Shown: in pieces, positions 34,197 through 43,094 of the stretch | Layout: the number at the start of each line of letters is the position of its first letter | How positions within the stretch are numbered: position 1 is the stretch's first letter | Origin: Nansenia antarctica | Taxonomy: Eukaryota > Chordata > Actinopteri > Argentiniformes > Microstomatidae | Assembly (NCBI GenBank): GCA_963989245.1 | Contig: OZ022344.1 | Span: forward strand, 65,513,900-65,577,899 | Direction of reading: 5' to 3' | Length of the DNA: 64,000 nucleotides | Notes under the pieces: generated by a model | What the model was told of the DNA's origin: nothing | The model's input: the letters and a program-made list of their open reading frames with translations, nothing else | The model's database searches: none | Made by a program: the position numbers and the translations under genes

Positions 34197-36083
34197 AAAT
34201 CTGTACTATGAAATACTCTTATCTCTCTCTCTCTCTAGGCGGTAACGGCACCCTGCTGGTGACAGTGACAGGGGGTGACTCTGTGAGGGTGACAGAGGTC
34301 GCTCTGGTGGAGGCCTCAGGGTCAGGGGAGGTCAACGGAACTGTCCAGTCGCTGGGAGACGGCAACTTCCTGGCAGTGATGGCCAGCCTCCCGCAGGGCA
34401 GTTTCACGCTGCGTTTGAGGGGAGAGGTCCTGCCCACCACCAGGGTGGCGCCCGTCAGCTTCCAGAGACAGTCCTCGACGCAGATTAGGACCTCCAGCAT
34501 CTCCATCATAGTGAGTACAGACAGGGAAAAGGTAACGTTACTGTTCCCTTCAGAAAAGGATAGTAACCCTAACCGTAGAAGTTGAACTGGAGTGTCTGTG
34601 ACTGATTTGTTTAATTCTTTGTGCACACGACACATCGACAAGAGAGACTCAGTCGGGTGTTGTTCATGAATTAAATGAACAATTTCATTTCTGAGGGACA
34701 GTGTGTGTGTCTGTCCCTCAGAGTTCACAGGTGGACATCTGTTAGGAGATAAGTAACTATCAAACCAATGAACGTACAATGTTGTCACTGTCCTGCTTTG
34801 TATCCTGCTTCAAACTGATGGATCAAAGAGGTAAAACACTACTACACTAAGAGCTGAGGAAAGAATGTCTTGGTTCAGACCACACAGCTAGACCCAGGGT
34901 TATTGACTTGCTCTGTTGTCTGATTACACCAAGTAAAAGATTCCTTAAACACAGAAGTTCTCACTGTCCCTTTTATTTGTTTACAATACTGTTCCCCCTC
35001 GCCCTAGGCCCAGGCAACGAACACGTTAGAACCTGGGTCCACCATCTCAGTCCCCTTCACCCTGACGACGACCAAAGCCACAGGGGGCACCTTCACCGTC
35101 CGCGCCACTAACGACCGTGGCTTCACCTCCTCCTCCCCCTCCAGTGTATCCATGGTGACCGGGGGCAGTGCCAACGGCACTGTGACCCTCACGGCGCCCG
35201 CAAACACCCCCTCGGGCACGGACGTCACCCTGACCATCGAGGCAGAGTCCCCCGGCGCCACCGACTCTAACTACGCCGTGCTGAGACTCTCCGTGGTCGC
35301 CAAGGTAACCTGAGAATGATAGGGGGATTTATAATGAAGTATGTTTTTGTGGTCGTTTATCACTTTTCTTGGAGGGGAGTTTGACCACACAGCTACACAA
35401 TAGACTTACAGAACAAAAATAAATAATTGTTTCATTTAAGTTAAAATATTTCACTGATTGAATTGTCTCCTGTGTGATTAATTAATGCACTCTATTGCAA
35501 AAACATTAAAGCAGAATTTCAATTATTTTGTATAACCTATTATATAACCTATCTTTTTTCTCTCCCACCTCTCTGTCTCCCTGCCGTGACCTGTGTCCTT
35601 CATCTCTCTCTCTCTCTCCAGATCACAGACTTCACCCGCCCCCAGTGTCAGGTGGTCAGTGTAACGGCTGACTGCCCAACTGACTGCAGCCTGGCCAGCT
35701 GGGAGCTCTCTGCCAACCTGACGGACGGAAACGGGACGGGCATCGAGAGCGTCACCATTCGTCAGGGTAATGGCACCCTGAACACGACCTCCGCCGTGGG
35801 GCCTGGGGGAGAGAACGTGACCCTGGCGCTCTACAGCGCCTCCTGCTGTTCGCAGGTGGTAGAGCTGGTGGCTGTGGATAAGGCGGGGAACGTGGTCACG
35901 TGTGTGGGGTCGGCGAGGGACGCAATAGGCGCCAGTTCTACAGCTCCACAGGCCACGGTCACAAATGATGCACTGTACGCCACGGCCCTGCCTATAGTTG
36001 CTACTACATCCACCGGGGGGCACACTTTGACACTGCCCCTGTTACTGTGGACCACTGTGACTCTGGTCTCCCTCCTAGTCTAG
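24013..36083 (+). CDS. vwa7: vwa7-like copy B, 16 coding exons, exon 7 donor lost
   Basis: VWA7-family gene. Coding exons: 24013-24213, 25021-25231, 27247-27332, 27460-27553, 28085-28213, 29385-29571, 30150-30319, 30786-30898, 31024-31140, 31413-31619, 32575-32707, 32925-33077, 33385-33477, 34239-34510, 35008-35304, 35622-36083. They sum to 2925 nt, 974 residues, with all phases matching. Features: signal peptide (MAVYAAMHTSLLLVVLFL), Het-C-like DFYSHSNWIELG at 167, paired-cysteine C-x2-C segment and TSGYFG in exon 5, MIDAS DTTGS at 318-322, GGGD at 384-387, VFTD at 411-414, and a hydrophobic tail at about 955-974 that suggests a GPI signal. Every intron is GT-AG except intron 7, which begins TT where copies A and C have GT. 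Read-through would add about 29 residues and stop at 30411, giving about 389 residues and no anchor. It lies tail to tail with copy C. The start is at 24013 (24031 is possible), just after an acceptor AG at 24005. Confidence 0.85.
24484..24985 (+). repeat. 18-bp minisatellite in copy B intron 1
   Basis: About 25 copies of CCCTAGCTCCAGTCCTAA with CCC/CCCT variants. Because 18 is a multiple of three and the unit lacks stops in several frames, it produces long spurious frames on both strands. It lies just 5' of the acceptor of exon 2. Confidence 0.9.
25021..25231 (+). CDS. vwa7: Copy B exon 2, mosaic relative to copy C
   Basis: 70 codons plus one base. The first half (VDDSLSVYKLQAACTAD to VRFQ) is nearly identical to copy C exon 2. 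The second half (TAIFAMYMSNAWVDVRFALS, then EEHHFDAEMFKGGRNIITAG) differs at more than half of its positions, although the flanking exons of both copies match closely. Confidence 0.85.
25236..25416. other. Copy B intron 2, unassigned insert
   Basis: One junction repeat unit (25239-25262) is followed by sequence with CGCTCCGGCGCTCTCAGAGCG, which looks like part of a small DNA transposon. I could not pair it with a second terminus. Confidence 0.3.
25417..26316. mobile_element. Tc1/mariner-type non-autonomous element
   Basis: Terminal inverted repeats: CAGTTTTTCTCAGTCGCTTT at 25419 and the complementary AAAGAGAAAAACTG ending at 26314, both flanked by TA, the target duplication of this superfamily. 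A minus-strand remnant at 26288-26180 reads LTMAEAGRRVQPNVGRTTV, the helix-turn-helix of a related transposase. The rest of the transposase is gone. It sits in copy B intron 2 and is absent from copy C. Confidence 0.8.
26320..26511 (+). repeat. 39-bp repeat derived from the exon 2 splice donor (with 27187-27215)
   Basis: Six units with the core CTAGATCATCACCACAGGTA plus CAGTACG, period about 39 bp. The last is split by the solo LTR and resumes at 27187. The core copies the real exon 2 end, CATCATCACCGCAG/GTACAC (25218-25237). Most units carry CAG/GTACAG, a plausible decoy donor. Confidence 0.85.
26512..27186 (+). mobile_element. Solo LTR with 5-bp target duplication
   Basis: 675 bp starting TGTCACGCCCTCC and ending CTGACCCGTAACA, flanked on both sides by AGATC (26507-26511 and 27187-27191). 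Inside are a TATTTAAA box at about 26691 and an ATTAAA polyadenylation-like signal at about 27111, in the expected order for U3-R-U5. A CCTGCCTAC-type minisatellite (26860-27070) lies between them. Orientation is inferred from those signals. It is absent from copy C. Confidence 0.85.
27345..27437 (+). repeat. (GAT)n microsatellite filling copy B intron 3
   Basis: GATGAT repeats with two GGCCAC interruptions. They begin 13 bases after the exon 3 donor, so intron 3 (127 bp) is mostly repeat. Confidence 0.95.
27560..27680 (+). repeat. (GT)n microsatellite in copy B intron 4
   Basis: TGTCTG units give way to a GT run at 27607-27675. Confidence 0.95.
28263..29050. mobile_element. hAT-like element in copy B intron 5
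   Basis: Ends are CAGGGCCGGACTGGG at 28263 and CAGTCCGGGCCTG ending 29050, which are imperfect inverted repeats. Both ends lie within (CA)n, so the target duplication cannot be read. No transposase is seen. Copy C lacks it: its intron 5 is only about 120 bp. Confidence 0.65.
29051..29350. repeat. (CA)n with ACATGGACA variants
   Basis: Impure CA array, with ACACGGACATG units, occupying the rest of copy B intron 5 up to the exon 6 acceptor region. Confidence 0.9.
29572..30149. other. Copy B intron 6
   Basis: Contains a (GT)n tract (29586-29657), three tandem copies of GTTTGTAAGGACCAATG (29718-29795), a TTTC run and a C run (30040-30115). Copy C intron 6 has the same three-copy motif, so it predates the duplication. 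Confidence 0.8.
30150..30319 (+). CDS. vwa7: Copy B exon 7 (MIDAS exon) with mutated donor
   Basis: 57 codons from LMGLTPSSVLCFVIDTTGSM to LVPFNDP. The sequence after the exon is CCCAG/TTGTGTTCAGC. The matching position in copy C is CCCAG/GTGTGTTCAGC and in copy A CCCAG/GTAAGG. The neighbouring GT dinucleotides (30319, 30322, 30324) would all shift the reading frame. Confidence 0.85.
30440..30660. mobile_element. Fragment of a TACGGTATTTTCC-type DNA transposon
   Basis: Contains AAGTCGCACCTGACTAAGTC and ends GACTATAAGTCGCG in reverse, then GGAAAATACGGTA, the same terminus family as the Tigger-like element at 51412-52942. Only one end is recognisable. Located in copy B intron 7. Confidence 0.6.
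30732..30778 (+). repeat. (GT)n at the exon 8 acceptor, with a second array at its donor (30899-30942)
   Basis: Exon 8 of copy B (30786-30898) is enclosed by GT arrays, and its donor CTGCAG/GTGTGTGTGT is itself the first unit of the second array. Confidence 0.95.
31280..31400 (+). repeat. (TCTG)n and CT-rich tract before copy B exon 10
   Basis: Tetranucleotide TCTG/TGCC units, then a CT tract forming the pyrimidine tract of the exon 10 acceptor (31412). Confidence 0.9.
31625..31850 (+). repeat. (TCTG)n array after copy B exon 10
   Basis: TCTG and TGCC units begin within 20 bases of the exon 10 donor. The matching array in copy C is at 53440-53740. Confidence 0.9.
31929..32516. mobile_element. 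hAT-like non-autonomous element in copy B intron 10
   Basis: Ends CAGGGCTCTCAAGTTTTG and AGACTTGAGAGCCCTG are inverted repeats. CTCTCG flanks both ends, but this lies in a CT repeat, so the target duplication is ambiguous. The end resembles the one at 58016 (CAGAGCTGCCAAGTCTCACG), so the two may be related families. Confidence 0.7.
33145..33304 (-). mobile_element. tRNA-derived SINE in copy B intron 12
   Basis: Minus-strand order: TCAGTTGGTAGAGCATGGCG (A box), GTGGGTTTGATTCCTG (B box), then AATGTAAGTCACTTTGGATA and the tail AAAGCGTCAGCTAAATGGCA. The same insertion is in copy C at 49169-49312, so it predates the B-C duplication. Confidence 0.8.
33636..34164. mobile_element. hAT-like MITE in copy B intron 13
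   Basis: Inverted ends CAGGGTTCCCACAGGTCCTT and GGTGTGGGAACCCTG. It includes a (CT)36 array (33752-33823) that is nearly absent from the copy C version (48027-48506). Present at the same place in both copies. Confidence 0.8.
35622..36083 (+). CDS. vwa7: Copy B last exon (C-terminal, GPI-type tail)
   Basis: 153 codons and TAG. It begins ITDFTRPQCQVVSVTADCPT after a CT-rich acceptor and ends HTLTLPLLLWTTVTLVSLLV. Compared with copy C it has 16 extra codons in the linker before the tail (around ASSTAPQATVTNDALY) plus one extra codon near the start. Similarity to copy C stops within about 10 bases after the stop codon. Confidence 0.85.
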   Translation: MTDFTRPQCQVVSVTADCPTDCSLASWELSANLTDGNGTGIESVTIRQGNGTLNTTSAVGPGGENVTLALYSASCCSQVVELVAVDKAGNVVTCVGSARDAIGASSTAPQATVTNDALYATALPIVATTSTGGHTLTLPLLLWTTVTLVSLLV

Positions 36084-36640
36084 AACAAAGAACAATACAA
36101 CGCAAGTAGAAGAAAAGCACACAGGCTCATATTGGAACATCTTATACATCTTATATTTATATACATCTTATACAGCTCATCTTATACATCTTATATTTCA
36201 AATGTATTTTTCTTTCCAATGAAATGATTGCCGACTTGAAATAATTGAGCATTTATGCCAGAGAGGCTGTAATCTATCCTCAATTTTGTCAACAGTAGGG
36301 GGAGTTGTTAGGCAAACGCCTACCAAGTGGCAATAATATTGACTATAAATCACAGATTGGAGGGCATTATTGCTTACACACAAAAAACAATGCTCTAAAT
36401 AGGCAAGGCAAGTTTATTTGTCTAGCACATTTCATACAACAGGGGCAATTCAAAGTACTTTACATATAGCATTCAAAGAAATACAGAAATAAAAAAAGTA
36501 GAAATAAAAATGGCAAGAATAGATACATATAGAAAATAAATAGATAAACTTTGTACAACATAATAAGACAATGAATAAAAAGATATAGATAAAAGTGTAG
36601 TTATTCGAATACATTTTGCATTCACTGACTTTCAGAAATC
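36084..36640. other. Copy B 3' flank with an interspersed repeat
   Basis: Just after the stop are short direct repeats of CATCTTATA. At 36405-36640 there is a repeat beginning GGCAAGGCAAGTTTATTTGT, a common teleost SINE/LINE tail form, with an AATAAA-like hexamer near 36503. Confidence 0.5.
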
Positions 36641-37094
36641 TTTTTGACTACATGCCAGCCAGACTCTTTTAGAGGCAGAATGTCAGTATGTACAGACTTT
36701 ATTTTTCACATTCTTTCTGCAAAAACCTTTGATATTGTAATTACAACAATCGGCCACTAGAAGATGCAAAAGGTGTTTATTAGGAGCCTTTTGTGAATTG
36801 TATGTTCAGACTTGGGGGAGGGGGGGTTCAACACCCAGTACAACACCTTTTATTAACTTTTTCCAGAAATGTGAATTTAAATAAAAAACGATGCATTGTC
36901 TTAACTGTGTTTAATTGTTCCACAGTAATTGAATTATGCCACAAAAGAGTGTTAGTACCGGTAAATAGAAAATGTAATATTTTAGTTAAAGTTAGTTTCA
37001 ACTAGGAACCTTGTAGACTTCATACAGATCTTAACCACACGGCCACTGAGGTGTCCCAAAAATGTGAGCCCCTTGAATTAAGACACCCTCGTCC
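36641..37094. other. No recognised feature
   Basis: AT-rich spacer between copies B and C. I see no ORF, RNA or repeat I can name. Confidence 0.5.
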
Positions 37095-37582
37095 CCGTCC
37101 CCTAACCTAGTGTATATAGACAGTAGTTACCTAGGTGATGCCTGTATCCCCTGGGTGTCTAACCTAGTGTACAGGCCAAAAGTTTGGACACACCTTCTCA
37201 TTCAATGCGTTTCCTTTATTTTCATGACTATTTGGTACATTGTAGATTCTCACTGAAGGCATCAAAACTATGAATTAACACATAGGAATTATGTATTTAA
37301 CAATAAAGTGTGAAATAACTCTAATGTAAATATAATAAATATGTCTTATATTTTAGATTCCTCAAAGTAGCCACCCTTTGCTTTTTTGTTGTTAATAAAA
37401 TATATAATAATAATATTTAATATAATATGTGTTAATAATAATATGTTATTATATATATATATATTTAATATTATTATTATATATTTTATTAACAACAAAA
37501 ACAAATTATTTTATTAACAACAAAAAAGCAAAGGGTGGCTACTTTGAGGAATCTAAAATATAAGACATATTTAGAGTTATTT

Positions 37583-39383
37583 CGCTGGGAGGAGGCCATT
37601 GACTCCATCGACTTCTCGCACTCCAGCCGTAAGGCATGGAGTATCATGAACAATCTCACTGGTAGGTCCAGACACTCCCCCCGTCACTGCCCCATCTCTG
37701 CAAATAAAATCGCATCACAATTTGTGAAAAGTGGGTCATACGAGGGCAAAGACCGCGAGTCGTCTCGACTTGTGGCAAAAGAAGTGTCAGACCTCTGGAG
37801 GGCCCCAACACCTAGCAGTGACTACATCTCCGGTGAATTCACCCCGGAGGAGTTCGCTGCTGCCCTCCAGCATCTAAAGCCAGGGAAAGCTCCGGGGCCT
37901 GATTCCATCTGCCCGGAGCTTATTCTCCATGCCACACCCGCCTTGAAATCCTGGCTGAGAGCGTTCCTCACTTCCTGTTTGCGCCAACTCAAGATCCCCA
38001 AAATCTGGCGAAGTGCCCTAGTTGTTGCGATCAAGTCACCCTTATGACTCAAGACATCGAGGATTGCTTTTCGGCAAAAAAGAAGGCCGGGGCCGTCTTT
38101 ATAGACCTGACGGCTGCCTACGATACCGTATGGCATCGCGGCCTCTCCTGCAAGCTGCTCCGCCTGCTGCCGGACAGGGACATGGTCAGAATGATCATGG
38201 AGCTCATCCGTAACCGCAGCTTTACCCTCACCACCGGTCGCGGACAGCTAAGCAGGCTTCGACGCCTTAAGAACGGCGTCCCTCAGGGATCGGTCCTGGC
38301 CCCCCTCCTCTATAATATCTACACCTATGACCTGCCCAACACACTCTCGCGGAAGTACGCCTACGCAGACGACCTCGCAGTGGTGTACTCTGCTGGAAAT
38401 TGGCAGTCTGTGGAGGGGATTCTGAGCCAGGACATGCAGACACTAGTGGCATACTTCCGGAAATGGAGATTGAAGCTTAGCGAGGCAAAGACGGTGTCGG
38501 CTGCCTTCCACCTTAACAACAGGGAGGCTAAACGTGAGCTTAGAGTACACCTAGATGGAACTCCCCTGCCATGTTCCGCTGAGCCAATCTATCTCGGCGT
38601 GACATTGGACAGGACGCTCACGTTTCGCCGACACCTCGAGTCACTGCGCAAGAAGTTAACAGCTCGTGTGGCGTTGATGAGGCGACTGGTTGGCTCGGGC
38701 TGGGGCGACGGCAGCCCTAGCCCTCGTTTATTCAACTAGTGAATACTGCGCCCCAGTATGGTACGTCTCGCCTGCCGGGCCGTGGAGCTTAATAACCATC
38801 TGCCATCTACCATCTGCTCCATGATAGGCTCACTATAACAGCGGAGCCCTCCCGGTGTCTCAAGTCGAGACACATTTGTGCCTGCCGCACAGGATCTCAG
38901 GCAGCAATGCAGAGATCTCAACATCAGTGCGGCAGGGTGGGCGGATTATATGTGGCGCGCGGAGTGGGAGGCTAACACCTCCAAACTCCGCGACCACATC
39001 CCAGTCGCCGGCGCTGAGCCCCTCGGGATGGACTTGCCAAGGCTATCCTGGGTGAGGCTCAATCGTCTCCGGACCAGCGTTGGGCGTTTCCGCTCATCAA
39101 TGCACAGATGGGGCTTGGCCCCAAATGCGTCGTGCGAGTGTGGCGCAGAGGACCAAACCGCAGACCATATCCTGGATTGCCCGGTGTACCACCCACCCAA
39201 CGGGATGCATGGTCTGTCGGTATTAGATGACGAGACGATGACGTGGCTTCTGGAGGGGTGTCCAGAAATATAGCCCGGGTGAGCCCCTCAACCAGGTCTC
39301 GGGGTGGAAAAAGGGTAGCCCCTCGGCCCCGAGCCTGGTGGAGTGGAGAGGAAAAACAACAACCCATACGCCGAAGAAGAAGA
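37583..39383 (+). mobile_element. 5'-truncated LINE (I/Nimb-like) with 10-bp target duplication
   Basis: AGAGTTATTT occurs at 37573-37582 and 39384-39393, flanking a LINE with a (GAA)n tail. Its reverse transcriptase is split. An upstream part (to about 38037, with HLKPGKAPGPDSICPELI) and a downstream part (38044-38739) are joined by an internal deletion that removes the fingers region. A third piece, about 38878-39273, ends LLEGCPEI. It is dead. The clade is a guess from the NGVPQGSVLAPLLYNIYTYD motif. Confidence 0.85.
38044..38739 (+). pseudogene. LINE reverse transcriptase remnant
   Basis: 231 residues with FIDLTAAYDTVWHRGL, NGVPQGSVLAPLLYNIYTYD, the catalytic YADDLAVVYS and KTVSAAFHL. 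It lacks an N-terminal endonuclease and ends in a frame break. The C-terminal domain continues in another frame from 38878 and has a CECGAEDQTADHILDCP cysteine-histidine motif. Confidence 0.85.
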
Positions 39384-39949
39384 AGAGTTATTTCACACTT
39401 TTTTGTTAAGTACATCATTCCACATGTGTTCATTCATAGTTTTGATGCCTTCAGTGAGAATCTACAATGTAAATAGTCATGAAAATAAAGGAAACACATT
39501 GAATGAGAAGGTGTGTCCAAACTTTTGGCCTGTACTGTATATAGACAGTGGTTACCAAGGTGATGCCTGTATATCCTGGGGTGTCTAACCTAGTGTATAT
39601 AGACAGTGGTTACCTAGGTGATGTGTATATAGACAGTAGTTACCTAGGTGATGTGTATACCCCGGGTGTCTAACCTAGTGTATATAGACAGTGGTTACCT
39701 AGGTGATGTGTATACCCCGGGTGTCTAACCTAGTGTATATAGACAGTGGTTACCTAGGTGATTTGTATATAGACAGTGGTTACCTAGGTGATGCCTGTTA
39801 ACACTATGAAGAGTAGGGGGAACTTAAACTAAGTGGAGAGGACTAAACCAAACTAAACCTGAATAGTCTAAATTAGCTAAAATAGCACAAACCAAGCCAA
39901 CAGAATGAAGCAATCTGACCTAGCAGACCAGGACAAATCAAGCACCAAC

Positions 39950-39964
39950 ACCCCCCCCCCCCTC

Positions 39965-40020
<56 letters not shown>

Positions 40021-40021
40021 T
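39950..40021. repeat. Poly(C) and (TAA)n microsatellite
   Basis: A run of C is followed by about 17 TAA units. Confidence 0.95.
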
Positions 40022-40977
40022 TGCCATGCAATCGATTTGTCAGTCAATTGTTGGAATTTGTTATTTATGCTCTAGGCAAGGGGAGCAATTTAGGGGTTCA
40101 GTGCCTTGCTCAAGGACACCTCAACCTGAGCCACAGCCACCCCACAAAACACCCCACAAAACACAGGCAACAAAATACATTAAATAGAGGGGAGGAACTC
40201 CAATGACAACACCTGTGGGAGACAGAGGAACACAACCAAAACACATAAACAGCACATACCAGGCTGTAACATAGTGCATGTGGTGTTTGGTAAACGTGTT
40301 AACTATTAAGGGGTATGTGTTAGCTGTTTTCAAAAGTTGAATACTGTTTTAAGAAATGTGCTCAAGCGATCAAGAATCGTGGAGCAGCTACACTTAAAAC
40401 AGCCGACAATTAACAACTTTGCAGATCTAGGAGAGAGTGGGCCTGACATTAAATTATTTTGGCATAAAGTATTGCATTAGCTGCAAAGTGATGCCAGGAC
40501 TGTACCCAGAGTCAAACCTACAATCCTTATGCTCAGAGGCACAGGCTTTGTCCCTCAACAGCACACAACAAGCCACTCATCACAACCTTATAAGGCAGGA
40601 ATCTAACCCCAGAGCAACTCACTACTGCACTGTAATTATGTAATAGTTGTAATACACTTCTTTTGGAGACATTGTGGTTGTTGAGGGACACTTTGCTGAT
40701 GATGTATATCTGCCTAACACCTTCCTACCCCCTTAACACTCTTGTCTTCCTTGCTACAAATTGAACAATCAACTTGCATGGCGGAGTCAAAAACCTTTTC
40801 TAACACGTTATGTTCTGAATCCTATCAGTCAGACAATCAAACATTATTTATATAGCACAAGTCATGTAAAAATAATAAATCTCACGGGATTATAGTGACG
40901 TTGATGGAATACCCCCCAAGTGCTGAACATAAAAACAATAGTAAATACCGCTTCTAAATACCAATAGTAAATACTAC
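40022..40977. other. Spacer with a SINE fragment
   Basis: GGGGTTCAGTGCCTTGCTCA with AGGACACC (40090-40125) is a piece of the repeat at 8081-8265. CCCCACAAAACA occurs twice at 40140. Otherwise I see nothing. Confidence 0.45.
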
Positions 40978-41570
40978 TTCTACCGCTGCACCATTGAGAG
41001 CATCCTCACCAACTGTATCACAGTGTGGTACGGCAACTGCACTGTGTCCGACCGGAAGGCCCTTCAGCGGGGGGTGAAAATCGCCCAGCGCATCATAAAT
41101 GGTAAATGGACTGACTTATATAGCGCCTTATTCCAAAGTGCCCTACAATGGCCTCTCATTCACCCATTCACACACACATTCACACACCAATGGTGGCAAG
41201 CTACCATGCAAGGCGCTGGCCCACTCATTGGGAGCAATTTGGGGTTCAGTGTCTTGCCCAAGGACACCTCGACATGTGGCCAGCCGGGGTTCAAACCGCC
41301 GATCTGCCGACCTTGCGATCATTAGACGCCGGCTCTACCGCCACAGCCGCCTCATTGGCACCAAACTCGCTTCCATCGAGTCCCTCCAGGCAACCCGGTG
41401 TCGACGGAGGGCGGCATCAAGGACACCTCCCACCCCAACCACTGACTGTTTGACTCCCTACCTTCAAAGACACTCAGGAGCCCCACACACACACACACTT
41501 GACTATGACTCACAGTACCCCCCCCCCCCCACCTTGGGATACTATGGATATGACAATGACAATACTTGAT
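40978..41570 (+). mobile_element. LINE 3' fragment interrupted by a SINE-like repeat
   Basis: 40978-41100 translates as YRCTIESILTNCITVWYGNC, then DRKALQRGVKIAQRII, the C-terminal part of a fish LINE. A copy of the 8081-8265 repeat occupies 41101-41335. LINE-like sequence (SHRLIGTKLASIES region, then RASRTPPTP) resumes after it. Confidence 0.6.
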
Positions 41571-42869
41571 GGCTGCACATCCATGGTTAATGTGATCACT
41601 CTATAACCTTTGCACTAATGATGTTTACATTACTAACTTTGCACATACTGTATATTCCACATTGCACACGTCTCCTGATATAGCTTCTCTTATACTTCTG
41701 CACATTAGATACTACACATAAACTACCTCACTGTACATAGCTCATAACTGTACATAGCTCATAACTGTACATAGCTCATAACTATATATAGCCCATAACT
41801 GTATACCTCTAAACTATACTGACGTTTACAAAACTACCCCTGTACATACTGTATATTGCATAGTTACCTATCACTACCATTCTTGTAGATAAATAGACAT
41901 AGTAATAAAACCAGGAATAAAATGAAGAACAAAAAAAAAAGAGGAGATAAGAAATAGGGGTAAAAGTGCAAGTTGACAAAGACACTTGGTAAAAGCCAGG
42001 CTAAAAAGGTGTTTTAAACTTTCTTTTAAACATATCCACACTCTCTGCCACCCTCAAGTCCTCCAGCAAGCCGAAGACTAGACTGTGAGCAGATCATTAC
42101 AAAGGATTTACATTACAAAGGATCTTGTTGTATCTTGTTAATCAAGAATCAATAGAATCAATAATTCAAAAACACAAGCAACTACAGTATTATTTATTTT
42201 TTTATAATTTATTATAACAGAACAGCATGGAAGGAGAGTCAAAGGCAGGTAGCAGTCAAGGGGGTTTATGTCACTCCCAGGCCAAATCCCTGTAGCCAAA
42301 CATACAGGTAAAAAGGGAGGCAACTGCTGTAAACTGCTATGTCATCTAAAACATAATTAAACAAAACAAAAACAATTATTTCTTACTGTAATGTCTTTGG
42401 TGAAGGCAACCACTTCCTCAAGGGCCAGTGTAAGGGCTGATTGATTGGTTGGTGATGAGAGTCAGCTGAGCTCCAACAAAGGCTGGTTGGATGGGTGTGA
42501 CAGGGTGGGTGGGGTTGTGATGGTGAGTGGGGGCTGTGTGTGTGTGGGGGGATGTGTGTGTGTGTGTGGACACACAGTATATGTTGTTGTATGTCATGTA
42601 TATTTGAATAACGTTTTCAGTGGGTGTATAATGGACTGTACAGAGCAATTTTTCAAAGATGTAAATACATCTGTGGCAACACTCTACTCAACACTTCCAG
42701 AATGCATATCAGGTGAGTTTGAAACTAGAGTGATGTCTTGTTGCCAATGTTGCCGGCTATTTATGGTACCTTATTAATCGGAATCTGTACAGGGGTGTCC
42801 TTGCATTGCTTAGCCCGAATACGTTCAGAAAAGTAACATTTTCTACATGCAGCATTTGGATATGGTTTA
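41571..42869. other. Spacer with LINE remnants
   Basis: ACTGTACATAGCTCATA is repeated four times at 41725-41800 in a LINE 3' UTR-like context. At 41985-42090, AAGGTGTTTTAAACTTTCTT and CTGCCACCCTCAAGTCCTCC resemble the reverse complement of an L2 3' coding end. 42440-42600 is GT- and G-rich. No host gene is seen. Confidence 0.4.
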
Positions 42870-43094
42870 CTTCACTTAGGCCCAATTCCATTTCCCTTTC
42901 CTACCTTTATGGCTCGTTTTAGAGTGCCAAGCCCTCGGAACAGAACCACAAGGGGTAGTGGTTGAAATCTTCCCCCTTGATATGTCAACAGTCGTATCAT
43001 AGAAAAACATTGATGCTCGCGATTCATTCACAATTTAAGTGTCATCCTATCAATCGATCAAATTCATCAAATAAAAAAAGAACAATGCTTCATT

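Larger units (their letters stand above)
37172..39532. mobile_element. Tc1-type foldback element split by a LINE
   Basis: Outer ends CAGGCCAAAAGTTTGGACAC and the reverse complement ending at 39532, flanked by TA (37170-37171, 39533-39534). The arms are about 200 bp each and nearly complementary, including CAAAGTAGCCACCCTTTGCT at 37364 and its complement at 37526. The right arm is interrupted by the LINE at 37583-39383. No transposase remains. Confidence 0.85.
37095..39800 (+). repeat. TATATAGACAGTGGTTACCTAGG minisatellite, split by a Tc1 element
   Basis: Units of about 50-60 bp contain TATAGACAGTGGTTACCTAG and GGGTGTCTAACCTAGTGTAT. They occur at 37095-37171 and 39533-39800 and were one array before the transposon inserted at a TA inside a unit. 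Confidence 0.8.

Noticed and set aside
37420..37520. Hairpin that might be a precursor microRNA
   Set aside because: The perfect palindrome is the centre of the Tc1 foldback element and is far longer than a microRNA hairpin.
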